Assembly: GCF_947170395.1 (NCBI RefSeq)
Contig: NZ_CAMVTE010000018.1
Location: 1-45,320, forward strand
Source of the DNA: an uncultured Methanobrevibacter sp.
GTDB lineage: Archaea > Methanobacteriota > Methanobacteria > Methanobacteriales > Methanobacteriaceae
DNA: 45,320 nucleotides
Direction of reading: 5' to 3'
Made by a program: the position numbers and the translations under genes. Shown here in pieces: positions 24,530-32,996 of this stretch (position 1 is its first letter; every line of letters begins with the position of its first letter). The notes under the pieces are model-generated. The model saw only the letters and a program-made list of their open reading frames with translations. It did no database searches and was not told the origin of the DNA.

Positions 24530-25150
24530 ATGAAATGTAAAAAATGTGGTTTTGAGAATAAGGATACGGCAAAGTTCTGCACTAAATGCGGGGAATTGTT
24601 GGAAAGTGGTGGAGGAGGTGATTCTCCTGAAAAAAGTTCAAACAGCACTAAATATGTTATAATTGCTTTGGTTATTGTTATTATACTTCTTGTTGCTGTT
24701 ATGGGTTATTTCATTGGATCAATGAATTCCAACTCTCAAGTTCAGGCTAATGATTCTCAACAGGACGCATCATCTTCCGTATCAAATGATGACAATGCTC
24801 AAACACAATCTGTTTCTTCTTCTCAAAGTTCAAGCTCACAAACCACTGAGTCAAAATCCTGGGAATTGATAGGCACGTATTCGGGATCCGGTTCAGGTTC
24901 TCAGACTATCAGCGTTCCGTCAGGTAAGATTATGGTCAAACTTTCAGCATATCCTATCAAAAACTATGCTACAAACCACTTATATGTCACAGGCTCCAAC
25001 GGACAGTCCGGTGGAGTGGACTGGGGTTCACATAGTGATGTTGAAACAAGATCCGATTCATTTACATATACTTCATCTTCATCTCAGACATTTGACATAG
25101 ATTATTATGAGACTGTAAGTTGGCAAGTAGAGTTCTACAGATATCAATAA
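24530..25150 (+). CDS. Zinc-ribbon membrane protein with Ser/Gln-rich linker and extracellular beta domain
   Basis: This 206-aa protein starts with a zinc ribbon (CKKCG...FCTKCGELLE, residues 3-27), then a short linker, one membrane helix (~41-63), a Ser/Gln/Asn-rich low-complexity stretch (~68-112), and a C-terminal part rich in beta-type residues (WELIGTYSGSGSGSQTI to the end). The ribbon would be inside and the beta domain outside. This zinc-ribbon plus helix layout is common in archaeal proteins of unknown role. It is separated from the RNase P gene by 14 bases and may lead into it. Confidence 0.75.
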   Translation: MKCKKCGFENKDTAKFCTKCGELLESGGGGDSPEKSSNSTKYVIIALVIVIILLVAVMGYFIGSMNSNSQVQANDSQQDASSSVSNDDNAQTQSVSSSQSSSSQTTESKSWELIGTYSGSGSGSQTISVPSGKIMVKLSAYPIKNYATNHLYVTGSNGQSGGVDWGSHSDVETRSDSFTYTSSSSQTFDIDYYETVSWQVEFYRYQ

Positions 25151-25164
25151 TTAGAGAATTTAAC

Positions 25165-25875
25165 ATGTTTGTTGATTTAAATATTAAAGGAAGCAGTTTG
25201 GAAAATAATTTGGTTATGGCCAATGAGTGTTTGGGATATGGATGGAACCATATAAATTTTTCATACAATCAAAATGATTTTAAGCAAGCTTTGGGGTTTA
25301 AAGACGATTTATTAAATAGTCTGGATGATAAAATCAGTTTTGATTATACCTTGGAGATTAAATCAGATAATGTCAATGAGATTAGAAAAATTGCCCGTAA
25401 ATTCAGAAATAAATCATCATGCATTTCTGTTGTTGGCGGCGATTTAAAGGTTAATCGGGCGGTTTTGGAGAATGTTCAAATTGATGTTTTATCAAGGCCT
25501 TATCTCAAACGCTTTGAAGGTGGCATGAATCATGTTTTGGCCAAACAGGCTGTAAATAATAATGTTGCTGTTGAATTGTGTTTTAGGGATGTTTTAAGAA
25601 GTTATTTATCCTACCGATCCAAGGTAATTTCTAATTTTAAAGATATTTATACATTATATAGAAAATTTGATTTTCCCTTAATTCTATCTTCGGGAGCAGA
25701 ATCAGTTTTTGATTTGAGAACTACGCTTGATTTTATTTCCGTTTTTAAACACACAGGTTTAACTGATGTTGAAATAGAAAAATCTTTTAAAACTTCTGCA
25801 GAAATCCTTGAATTTAATAAAAATAGGGATAAAATGATTTTAAAGGGTGTAAGGAGGGTTGATGATGAAACTTAA
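25165..25875 (+). CDS. rnp3: RNase P protein component 3 (Rpp30)
   Basis: This 236-aa TIM-barrel-like protein is a subunit of archaeal RNase P, which trims the 5' leader of tRNAs. MFVDLNIKG, SVVGGDLKVNRAVLENVQIDVLSRP, HVLAKQAVNNNVAVE and PLILSSGA match Rpp30. I start at ATG 25165, where the conserved FVDLN begins; the frame is open back to 25120, but that extension overlaps the upstream gene and is not conserved in type. Its end overlaps the start of rnp2 by 11 bases, the usual archaeal pairing. Confidence 0.93.
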   Translation: MFVDLNIKGSSLENNLVMANECLGYGWNHINFSYNQNDFKQALGFKDDLLNSLDDKISFDYTLEIKSDNVNEIRKIARKFRNKSSCISVVGGDLKVNRAVLENVQIDVLSRPYLKRFEGGMNHVLAKQAVNNNVAVELCFRDVLRSYLSYRSKVISNFKDIYTLYRKFDFPLILSSGAESVFDLRTTLDFISVFKHTGLTDVEIEKSFKTSAEILEFNKNRDKMILKGVRRVDDET

Positions 25876-26221
25876 GGTTTTGCCTCCCACTCTTAGAAAG
25901 AATAATCGATATTTGACCGTAGACATTAAGATTGATTGCCCTATTTCTAAGGATGATTTGGTTACTATAGTATGGGATGCCTGCGTTCGCTTTCAGGGGG
26001 AAACAAATACTGCTAATTTTAATTTATGGGTTATGAAGTTTTATGAAATGGAAAAACCGGACGATTATTATTGTTATAAAGCAATAATTAGATGTCAAAG
26101 GGATTTTGTAAGTGACGTCAGGTCTTCACTTGCCCTTGCCAATAAATTTAACAATTCCAGAATTGCCATTACGACCATCGGATTGTCAGGTACAATCAAA
26201 GCTTCCCAGAAATATATTTAA
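25865..26221 (+). CDS. rnp2: RNase P protein component 2 (Pop5)
   Basis: This is a 118-aa RRM-like subunit that pairs with Rpp30 to activate the RNase P RNA. MKLKVLPPTLRKNNRYL at the start and ALANKFNNSRIAITTIGLSGTIKA near the end are typical. Start choice: AAGGAGGG at 25851-25858 sits 6-7 bases before ATG 25865; ATG 25862 and TTG 25859 are closer than usual. It overlaps rnp3. The 238-bp gap to psmA follows. Confidence 0.93.
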   Translation: MKLKVLPPTLRKNNRYLTVDIKIDCPISKDDLVTIVWDACVRFQGETNTANFNLWVMKFYEMEKPDDYYCYKAIIRCQRDFVSDVRSSLALANKFNNSRIAITTIGLSGTIKASQKYI

Positions 26222-26249
26222 ATTACTTTTTGTTATTAAAAAATAGAAA

Positions 26250-26459
26250 ACTTTATAAATAATATATATTATAAATATCAATTGGATTTATGGAAAAAAG
26301 AATAAAAAAATATTTTAATAAACTACAATGTAGTGATTAAAATTAAAATTTGCCTTTTCATGGAGATTTGGTTTTGATTTTTAAAATTATATTTTTAAGT
26401 AGTTGAATTAAAATTTTTTAATATTTATAAAAATATTGTTAGATATGTGAGGTAATATT
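26250..26459 (+). promoter_or_regulatory. psmA promoter and leader region, with a possible 16-codon ORF
   Basis: A TATA box CTTTATAAATA at 26251-26261 would start RNA near 26280-26285, giving a leader of about 180 bases. A tiny ORF at 26290-26340 (MEKRIKKYFNKLQCSD) would then be almost leaderless. It contains a small palindrome CTACAATGTAG (26323-26333). A second TATA-like TTTATAAA at 26424-26431 is probably too close to psmA. GAGGT at 26449-26453 is the psmA ribosome site. Whether the mini-ORF is translated is unknown. Confidence 0.35.
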
Positions 26460-27257
26460 ATGCAACCTTTACAAAATGCTGGATATGATAGAGCAATTAC
26501 TGTATTTAGCCCAGATGGAAGACTTTTCCAAGTCGAATATGCAAGAGAAGCTGTAAAAAGAGGAACTACATCTATAGGTGTTAAAAGTTCTGAAGGAATT
26601 ATTTTAGCTGTTGACAAAAGAACTACTTCTAGTTTGGTTGAAGCATCATCTATTGAAAAGATATTCAAAATAGATGAACATATTGGGGCAGCTACTTCAG
26701 GTCTTGTTGCGGATGCAAGAGCTTTAGTTGAAAGAGCCAGAGTTGAAGCACAAATCAATAAGATTACCTATAGCGAACCTATAAGAGTAGATAGTCTATC
26801 TAAAAAATTATGTGACATGTTGCAGTTATATACTCAGAACGGTGGAGTAAGGCCATTCGGGTCTGCTTTAATCATTGGTGGAGTATATGACGGTAAAGCC
26901 AAATTGTTCGAAACCGACCCTAGTGGTGCATTGATTGAATATAAGGCAACCGCTATCGGTTCAGGCAGAGCCGCAGCCATGGAAATTTTTGAAGAAAATT
27001 ACACTGACGATTTAACTTTGGAAGGGGCTATTGGTCTGGCTTTAACCGCTATCAATGATGCCACTGACCATGAAACTACTTCTAAAAACGTTGAAATTGC
27101 AGTAATCAAAAATGATGATGGAAAATATGTGAAACTTTCTCCTGAAGAAGTACAAAATTATATTGATGAAGTGCTAGTTGAAGAAGAGGAGGAAGAAATT
27201 GAAGATGAATCTGAGGAAGAAGTATCTGAAGATGAATCTGAAGAAGATGAAGAATAA
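26460..27257 (+). CDS. psmA: Proteasome subunit alpha
   Basis: This 265-aa outer-ring subunit of the 20S proteasome gates substrate entry and docks the PAN ATPase. The gate segment [28 protein letters not shown] is the family signature; there is no catalytic threonine, as expected. The C-terminus carries an unusually long acidic tail of about 27 residues ([14 protein letters not shown] and more), beyond the normal end near residue 235. It heads the classical archaeal proteasome-exosome operon: SBDS, rrp4, rrp41 and rrp42 follow. Confidence 0.96.
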   Translation: MQPLQNAGYDRAITVFSPDGRLFQVEYAREAVKRGTTSIGVKSSEGIILAVDKRTTSSLVEASSIEKIFKIDEHIGAATSGLVADARALVERARVEAQINKITYSEPIRVDSLSKKLCDMLQLYTQNGGVRPFGSALIIGGVYDGKAKLFETDPSGALIEYKATAIGSGRAAAMEIFEENYTDDLTLEGAIGLALTAINDATDHETTSKNVEIAVIKNDDGKYVKLSPEEVQNYIDEVLVEEEEEEIEDESEEEVSEDESEEDEE

Positions 27258-27290
27258 TTATTATAATTAGATTTGTTAGGGGATGTTTCA

Positions 27291-27992
27291 ATGGTAAATG
27301 TTGATGAAGCTATTATCGCTAAATATGAATATTGTGGTGAACATTTTGAAATATTGGTTGACCCTGATTTAGCAGCAGATTTTCGTAATCCTGATGGTCC
27401 AGATGTTGCCATTGAAGATCTTTTAGCTGTTGAAGAAATATTCAAAGACTCCAAAAAAGGAGACAAGGCTTCTGATGAAGCTATGAATAAAATATTTGAA
27501 ACTACTGATCCTATTGAAGTTTCCAAAATCATACTTGAAAAAGGTACTGTCCAACTGACTGCAGATCAAAAAAGAAAAATGCAAGAGGATAAAAGAAAAT
27601 TGGTAATAAATAAAATTGCAAAAGAAGCAATCAATCCTCAAAACGGTTTGCCGCATCCTGTACAGAGAATTGAAAACGCATGTGATGAGGCAAAAGTGAA
27701 ATTCGATCCGTTTACTTCAGTTGACCAACAGGTACAATCAGCCCTAAAAGCCATCAAACCACTTATTCCTATCAGATTTGAAAAAGTCAAAGTTGCTGTT
27801 AGACTTCCGGGCTCTGCTGCAGGAAGTGCTTATTCTGTTATTCATGGATTTGGTGAAATTATTAATGAGGAATGGCAACAGGATGGGTCATGGATTGGTA
27901 TTGTTGAAATGCCGGGTGGTCTTCAAAACTCTTTTGCTGCTAAAATGGCTGAAATTTCAGGCGGTGAAGCGGAAACCAGAACTATTAACTAA
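27291..27992 (+). CDS. SBDS/Sdo1 ribosome maturation protein
   Basis: This 233-aa homologue of the Shwachman-Bodian-Diamond protein helps release anti-association factor aIF6 from the large ribosomal subunit in related systems. The three parts are the FYSH domain (residues ~1-90, with [16 protein letters not shown]), a helical middle (~95-165, [13 protein letters not shown] and [16 protein letters not shown]), and a ferredoxin-like end ([23 protein letters not shown]). I start at ATG 27291 after AGGGGATG; the frame is open to TTG 27273 but that lies in the ribosome site. It is in the usual position between psmA and rrp4. Confidence 0.94.
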   Translation: MVNVDEAIIAKYEYCGEHFEILVDPDLAADFRNPDGPDVAIEDLLAVEEIFKDSKKGDKASDEAMNKIFETTDPIEVSKIILEKGTVQLTADQKRKMQEDKRKLVINKIAKEAINPQNGLPHPVQRIENACDEAKVKFDPFTSVDQQVQSALKAIKPLIPIRFEKVKVAVRLPGSAAGSAYSVIHGFGEIINEEWQQDGSWIGIVEMPGGLQNSFAAKMAEISGGEAETRTIN

Positions 27993-28011
27993 TTAAGCTT
28001 ATGGGATTATT

Positions 28012-28923
28012 ATGATATATGTGGAAAATAAAGATTTAGTTATTCCTGGTCAGATATTAGCTGACGATGAATACTATTCAGGAAGAGGTACCTTTAAAGA
28101 CAATGGTAAAGTTTGTTCTTCTTTAATGGGCCTTGTTTCTTTAAGGAATAAGAAAATTAGAGTTATTCCTTTAAAAAGCAAGTATGTGCCTAAAAAAGGA
28201 GATGTTGTTATAGGTAAAATTAATGACGTTAGATTCTCAATGTGGGATGTAAACATTAATTCACCTTACTCTGGAATTTTACCTGCTTTTGAAGTGTTTG
28301 GTCGTGAGAAAAAAGAGCTCAACAAAGTTTTTGATGTTGGGGACGTTCTATTTTTAAGAGTTGTCGATGTTGATGAAATCAAAAAGGCAAAGCTCGGTTT
28401 AAAAGGAAGAGGAATGGGTAAGTTTAAAGGAGGAATAATTGTTGATATTGCTCCAACTAAAGTTCCTAGATTAATCGGTAAAAAAGGTTCCATGATTAAC
28501 ATGATTAAAGACAAAACTAATTGTAAAATCGTCGTTGGTCAAAATGGTCTCGTTTGGGTAAAAGGAGACGAAGACATGGAACAGCTTACCAAAAATATTA
28601 TTCATTTAATTGAGGCTGAAGCTCATACTTCCGGTTTAACTAATAAAATCAAAAACAAATTGTATTTGGCTATTGACGGTGAATTGCCACCTGAAGAAAA
28701 TCAGGAAGCTGAAGAGGAATTTGTTTTGGAAAAACCTAAGCTTCAAAATTTTAAAGAAGAATTAGAACAGGAAGAAAAAGAAGCTGAAGAAAGTAAAGAG
28801 GAAAAAGAAGATAAACCAAATATTGCTGAAGTCATTGAAGAATTAAAGAGAAAAAACAAAAAAGATAATCCTTTATCTTATGGTGAAAGCTCAAAAAATT
28901 CTTTTATTTTGAATAATAAATAA
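28012..28923 (+). CDS. rrp4: Exosome complex RNA-binding protein Rrp4
   Basis: This 303-aa cap subunit of the archaeal exosome guides RNA into the Rrp41-Rrp42 ring. An N-terminal domain with [19 protein letters not shown] is followed by an S1 domain (~65-135), then a KH domain (~145-215) with the loop [21 protein letters not shown]. The last ~75 residues are strongly charged ([10 protein letters not shown]...[14 protein letters not shown]), longer than in many homologues and probably disordered. It is followed by rrp41 in the same operon. Confidence 0.95.
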   Translation: MIYVENKDLVIPGQILADDEYYSGRGTFKDNGKVCSSLMGLVSLRNKKIRVIPLKSKYVPKKGDVVIGKINDVRFSMWDVNINSPYSGILPAFEVFGREKKELNKVFDVGDVLFLRVVDVDEIKKAKLGLKGRGMGKFKGGIIVDIAPTKVPRLIGKKGSMINMIKDKTNCKIVVGQNGLVWVKGDEDMEQLTKNIIHLIEAEAHTSGLTNKIKNKLYLAIDGELPPEENQEAEEEFVLEKPKLQNFKEELEQEEKEAEESKEEKEDKPNIAEVIEELKRKNKKDNPLSYGESSKNSFILNNK

Positions 28924-28962
28924 TGATTATTTAATCTTCGTATTACAAATGAGGTTGATATG

Positions 28963-29655
28963 ATGTCAGAAATGATAAGAGAAGATGGTAGGAAGTTTGA
29001 TGAATTGCGCCCTATCAAAATTGAAGCAGGAGTTTTAGAACGTGCAGACGGTTCTGCTTATTTGGAAGTTGGCGGAAATAAAATTTTAGTAGCTGTTTAT
29101 GGTCCTAGGGAATCATATATCAGAAGATTATTAGAACCTAATACTGGTGTTATAAGATGCAGATACAATATGGCACCATTTTCAGTGGATGACAGGAAAA
29201 GACCGGGACCTGATAGAAGATCATCTGAGATTTCCAAAATCACTGCTGATGCTTTAAGACCAGCATTAATGTTAGAAAATTATCCTCGTTCAATGATTGA
29301 TATTTATATAGAAGTAATTGAAGCTGAAGGAGGAACCCGTTGTGCAGGAATTACTGCGGCTTCCGTTGCTTTAGTTGATGCAGGTGTGCCTATGAAAGAT
29401 ATTGTTGTAGGCTGTGCTGCTGGTAAAGTTAATGATGAGATTGTACTTGACTTGTCTGAAGTTGAAGATAAAGAAGGTCAGGCTGATGTTCCAATAGCTA
29501 TGATGCCAAGAACTGGTGAAATCACATTACTGCAAAGTGATGGTGATTTAACTGAAGAAGAATTTGCAAAAGCAATAGATTTAGCTATGGAAGGATGTCG
29601 TCAAGTAAGCGAACTTCAAAAAGAAGCTTTAATGAAAAAATATTCTACAGAATAG
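28963..29655 (+). CDS. rrp41: Exosome complex exonuclease Rrp41 (catalytic subunit)
   Basis: This 230-aa RNase PH-fold subunit has phosphorolytic 3'-5' exonuclease and tailing activity. [22 protein letters not shown] carries the RNA/phosphate-binding arginines, and [20 protein letters not shown] and [16 protein letters not shown] carry the conserved acidic site. I prefer ATG 28963, seven bases after GAGGT; ATG 28960 is next to it. It forms a hexameric ring with Rrp42, encoded 12 bases downstream. Confidence 0.95.
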   Translation: MSEMIREDGRKFDELRPIKIEAGVLERADGSAYLEVGGNKILVAVYGPRESYIRRLLEPNTGVIRCRYNMAPFSVDDRKRPGPDRRSSEISKITADALRPALMLENYPRSMIDIYIEVIEAEGGTRCAGITAASVALVDAGVPMKDIVVGCAAGKVNDEIVLDLSEVEDKEGQADVPIAMMPRTGEITLLQSDGDLTEEEFAKAIDLAMEGCRQVSELQKEALMKKYSTE

Positions 29656-29667
29656 TGGGTGGATAAT

Positions 29668-30453
29668 ATGGATATAGTACCAGAAATTACAAGACAAAGT
29701 ATAACTAACCTTGTCAAAAACGATAAAAGAGAAGATGGCAGGGAATTAACTGAATATAGGGATATTTCTATTGAAACTAATGTTATTTCTAAAGCTGAAG
29801 GTTCTGCTCGTGTAAAACTTGGTGGAACTCAAGTTATTGTAGGTATTAAACCACAACTTGGAAGCCCATTTCCAGACACTCCTGATTTAGGAGTTTTAAT
29901 GACCAACTGTGAAATGTTGCCAATGGCTGACCCTACCTTTGAACCAGGTCCACCTAGTGACGATTCAATCGAACTTGCACGTGTAGTCGATAGGGGTATT
30001 CGTGAAAGTGAATTGGTTGAATTGGACAAGTTATGTGTTGAAGAAGGTAAACATGTTTGGATGTTATTCATCGATTTACATATTATCGATAACTGCGGTA
30101 ACCTTTTCGATGCATGTGAATTGGCTGTAATGGCTGCACTCAAATCAACTAAATTGCCTGTTGCAACTATTGTTGATGAAGAAGTTGTCCTTAGTGAAGA
30201 TGAAACATTTGATTTACCAATTAACAATGAATTGGCTTTATGTACCTTTGTTAAAATTGGTGACAAAATGATTATTGACCCAACATTAAGTGAAGAAAGA
30301 GTGGCTAACGCTCGTTTGAATGTTGGTGTTACCAAAGATGGTCACATCTGTTCCATGCAAAAAGGTGGAAAAGAACCATTAACTAAAGATGATGTTCTTT
30401 ACTGTGTAAATACAGCTATAGAAAAAGTAAAAGATTTAATAGAATATCTTTAA
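29668..30453 (+). CDS. rrp42: Exosome complex protein Rrp42 (non-catalytic ring subunit)
   Basis: This 261-aa RNase PH-fold partner of Rrp41 is inactive by itself but needed for RNA binding. The starting region ITRQSITNLVKNDKREDGRELTEYR, GSARVKLGGTQVIVGIKPQLG and LFIDLHIIDNCGNLFDAC match the family. I use ATG 29668 after GGGTGG at 29657-29662; a GTG at 29659 in frame lies within that site. It ends four bases inside the convergent mobA gene, so the typical downstream genes (rpl37ae, rpoP) are not here. Confidence 0.95.
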   Translation: MDIVPEITRQSITNLVKNDKREDGRELTEYRDISIETNVISKAEGSARVKLGGTQVIVGIKPQLGSPFPDTPDLGVLMTNCEMLPMADPTFEPGPPSDDSIELARVVDRGIRESELVELDKLCVEEGKHVWMLFIDLHIIDNCGNLFDACELAVMAALKSTKLPVATIVDEEVVLSEDETFDLPINNELALCTFVKIGDKMIIDPTLSEERVANARLNVGVTKDGHICSMQKGGKEPLTKDDVLYCVNTAIEKVKDLIEYL

Positions 30454-31079
30454 ATGTCTGAAGGACGATTAAGATTTCTAAATTCTTTTTCTTCTATTTT
30501 TTTATTATCTATTAAAACAAATTTTGTATCTATTTTTTCAATCAATCCTTTGATGTGCAATACATCATTTTTTACCAGATCTTCAATGATTGGGATTATT
30601 TCTTTATTGTAGATTGAATGAAGCGGCTCTGAAGTTTTTAATTTGTTTTCACTGTCATGATAGGGCACTACTGACTGATAATTTTCATCAATCTCACAGA
30701 AAATAGCGTCAATATATTTTTTTGAAACATAAGGGCTGTCACAGGGCAAAACCAATGAGTAATCTCCCGTGATGTGTGAAAGTCCGGTCATGATTCCCGG
30801 CATCGGACCCTTATTTTTGATTTTGTCTTCAGCAAATGTGATGGTATAGGAGTAGTCTGAAGGATTGATGAATTCGCTGTATTTATCAATCCTTGATTGG
30901 TCGTTTAAAACGATTATGGCTTCATTTATTTTGTGGTTTAAAGTAGAAAGGACATGTTTAATCATAGGTTTATCTTGAATAATCATAGAACCTTTATCAC
31001 GACCCATTCTTCTACTTTGCCCTCCACATAAAATGATGCAAGATTTAATATTTTCATTATTTTTCATTTCATTACTCAT
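30450..31079 (-). CDS. mobA: Molybdenum cofactor guanylyltransferase (MobA-like)
   Basis: This 209-aa nucleotidyltransferase has the GTP-binding start CIILCGGQSRRMGRDKG and the metal-binding VLPCDSPYV. MobA couples GMP to molybdopterin to make the guanine dinucleotide form used, for instance, by formylmethanofuran dehydrogenase. A general sugar-nucleotidyltransferase role cannot be excluded. It converges on rrp42 with a four-base overlap and is the distal gene of a minus-strand run that includes cbiT and ubiX. Confidence 0.87.
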   Translation of the reverse strand: MSNEMKNNENIKSCIILCGGQSRRMGRDKGSMIIQDKPMIKHVLSTLNHKINEAIIVLNDQSRIDKYSEFINPSDYSYTITFAEDKIKNKGPMPGIMTGLSHITGDYSLVLPCDSPYVSKKYIDAIFCEIDENYQSVVPYHDSENKLKTSEPLHSIYNKEIIPIIEDLVKNDVLHIKGLIEKIDTKFVLIDNKKIEEKEFRNLNRPSDI

Positions 31080-31097
31080 ATTAAATCCTCTAAATTC

Positions 31098-31859
31098 TTA
31101 TTCTTTCACATATACTTCAGCGGTTTCGTCAAATGGATTGGTTCTGATTATCAGTGCAATCATGTATGGGTAGTGTTTGTATAGATATTTTAAGTAGTAA
31201 ACCCATTCATAAACCAATTTGTCATACACCCTTTGCATGTCTCCATTCAGATGGCCGAAATCGGCATCGTTAACTAAAGCGAAATCTGCTCTGTGCTCAA
31301 GTTCTTCATCCAGGTGAAGTATTGCATTTACCAAACCGGTAAATTCTTCTTTTTCAAGGATATTCGGGTTGTTTATTAAATTAATAATAAATTCCCTTTT
31401 GCTTGCAAGCAAAGTCCTTAAATTTTCCAAAAACTCTTCACGTTCTTCAGGTGTGATGTCTGCGGAAAAATCTGTGCTGGAATCTTTAAGTTCAGCCAGT
31501 TTATTGTCAAAGTCATTTTCATCCCAGTTTTTGATGGATTTCAGATTTTCAGTATTTGCTTTGTATTTGTTGACAGTACTTAATTGAGAAATCAGTTCAT
31601 TTCCAACTTCGGAAAAGAATGTGCTCATTAGCATGTCTAATTTTTCAAGCATTGCTTCTTTTTCTTTTCTTTCAATTATTTCATCAAGTAAAAATGCAAC
31701 AACAAGAATATCCACAGGAATAAAACCTAAATGTGTCCAGATGTAGGATATGATATGTTCTGCATCACCCAAGACGAGATAATTGGAACCGTAAATAATA
31801 ATTATTAAAACTACCATTACTATGGAAAACTTCATTTTCCAACTTAATCGTTCACTCAT
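31098..31859 (-). CDS. Two-helix membrane protein of unknown function
   Basis: This 253-aa protein has two membrane helices near the start (residues ~10-30 and ~38-60), then a long, charged, mainly helical cytoplasmic part (EIIERKEKEAMLEKLDML onward). I recognise no catalytic motif. It sits 15 bases after cbiT and 18 before mobA and is probably in the same transcript, but nothing links it to cofactor synthesis by sequence. Confidence 0.75.
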   Translation of the reverse strand: MSERLSWKMKFSIVMVVLIIIIYGSNYLVLGDAEHIISYIWTHLGFIPVDILVVAFLLDEIIERKEKEAMLEKLDMLMSTFFSEVGNELISQLSTVNKYKANTENLKSIKNWDENDFDNKLAELKDSSTDFSADITPEEREEFLENLRTLLASKREFIINLINNPNILEKEEFTGLVNAILHLDEELEHRADFALVNDADFGHLNGDMQRVYDKLVYEWVYYLKYLYKHYPYMIALIIRTNPFDETAEVYVKE

Positions 31860-31874
31860 TTTTAATCTCCAATT

Positions 31875-32438
31875 TTATCTTTTTTTAGCAGAAATGATAG
31901 CTATCGGGTTTTCACTAATCATTAATATTCCACGATCCAAAACTCGACCATTGGAAATATTCACTTCCATGATTTTCGGATTATAACCCAAATCCTTAAG
32001 TTTGTTTATCGCTTCTACTTTAGTGTCAACAAGTATGGCTGTAATTAATATTCTGCCTTTTGAATTTAATTTGTCATGAACTATGTCCAAGATATTTTCA
32101 AGTTCTCTGCCACTGCCCCCTACAATGGCAATATCAATATCATCAATATCTTTCAGGGCATTAGATCCATTATCGTTAATTAATGTGACATTGTCTCCAA
32201 GTCCGAATTTATCAAGATTTTTATTTGTTATTTCAATTGCTTCTGGATTGGTGTCAATGGAAATCACTTCATGTGCCCTTTGGGCAAATTCACATGTAAT
32301 TCCACCGGTTCCGCATCCGCAATCCACAACTTTATCATCGCTTGTTACTTCAGATTTATATAATAATATTGCTCTTATTGCTTCTTTAGTTGGTCCTGGA
32401 ACGTCACAGGATTTAAAGAAATCCTTATCTTCTAACAT
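31875..32438 (-). CDS. cbiT: CbiT-type precorrin C15 methyltransferase/decarboxylase
   Basis: This 187-aa SAM enzyme acts in anaerobic cobalamin (corrinoid) synthesis, methylating C15 and decarboxylating the ring. SCDVPGPTKEAIRA is the CbiT N-terminal signature, and VVDCGCGTGGITCEFA is the SAM-binding motif. Methanogens need corrinoids for methyl transfer in methanogenesis. A strong GGTGGGAG site lies in the end of ubiX; the ATG directly follows ubiX's stop. Confidence 0.92.
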   Translation of the reverse strand: MLEDKDFFKSCDVPGPTKEAIRAILLYKSEVTSDDKVVDCGCGTGGITCEFAQRAHEVISIDTNPEAIEITNKNLDKFGLGDNVTLINDNGSNALKDIDDIDIAIVGGSGRELENILDIVHDKLNSKGRILITAILVDTKVEAINKLKDLGYNPKIMEVNISNGRVLDRGILMISENPIAIISAKKR

Positions 32439-32987
32439 TTACTCCCACCTTTTAAATAAGTTATTTTCAATTTTCAGAGAGTCCAAAATCTTTCCTACAA
32501 TAAAATTGATTTGGTCATCAACGCTGTCATGTGTCGAATAAAATCCCGGCATTGCAGGCAGTATTATGGCTCCTTCTTGTGATAATGTTAGCATATTTTG
32601 AAGATGAACGCTTCTGAGTGGAGTTTCACGAGGAACAATAACTGTTGGTCTTCTCTCTTTAAGACTGACGTCCGCCACTCTTGTAATTGTATTTGCACCA
32701 TATCCGTTGGCTATTGATGATAATGTTTTCATGGAGCATGGTACAATGACCAGTCCGTCTGCTTTAAATGATCCGCTGTTTATTGAAGCGGTCAAGTCGT
32801 TGAAATCATAGAATGTGTCTGCTAATTGTATGACGTCTTCAACGGCATAATCGGTTTCAGATTCAATGACAATTTTTGCAGCATCACTTATGACTAAGCT
32901 GTTTTCGATATTTAACTCTTTTAAAACTTCGAGCAATCTTATTCCATATATTACTCCGCTTGCTCCTGTAATTCCAACTACTATCAT
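32439..32987 (-). CDS. ubiX: Flavin prenyltransferase UbiX
   Basis: This 182-aa enzyme joins dimethylallyl phosphate to FMN, giving prenylated FMN for UbiD-type decarboxylases. GITGASGVIYGIRLLE, VPCSMKTLSSIANG, the arginine-glutamate motif VPRETPL and MPGFYSTH are all present. In archaea this cofactor serves UbiD-like enzymes, including one of the modified mevalonate pathway; hmgA of that pathway is at 37732-38934, though the link is inference. It lies between the HD gene (9-base gap) and cbiT. Confidence 0.93.
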   Translation of the reverse strand: MIVVGITGASGVIYGIRLLEVLKELNIENSLVISDAAKIVIESETDYAVEDVIQLADTFYDFNDLTASINSGSFKADGLVIVPCSMKTLSSIANGYGANTITRVADVSLKERRPTVIVPRETPLRSVHLQNMLTLSQEGAIILPAMPGFYSTHDSVDDQINFIVGKILDSLKIENNLFKRWE

Positions 32988-32996
32988 GTCAATCTC

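Noticed and set aside
25120-25164. Longer N-terminus of the Rpp30 gene
   Set aside because: It overlaps the previous gene, and the conserved FVDLN begins at 25165.
27158-27532. Serine-rich minus-strand open frame
   Set aside because: The serine runs are the reverse of the Glu-codon-rich psmA tail and the SBDS start.
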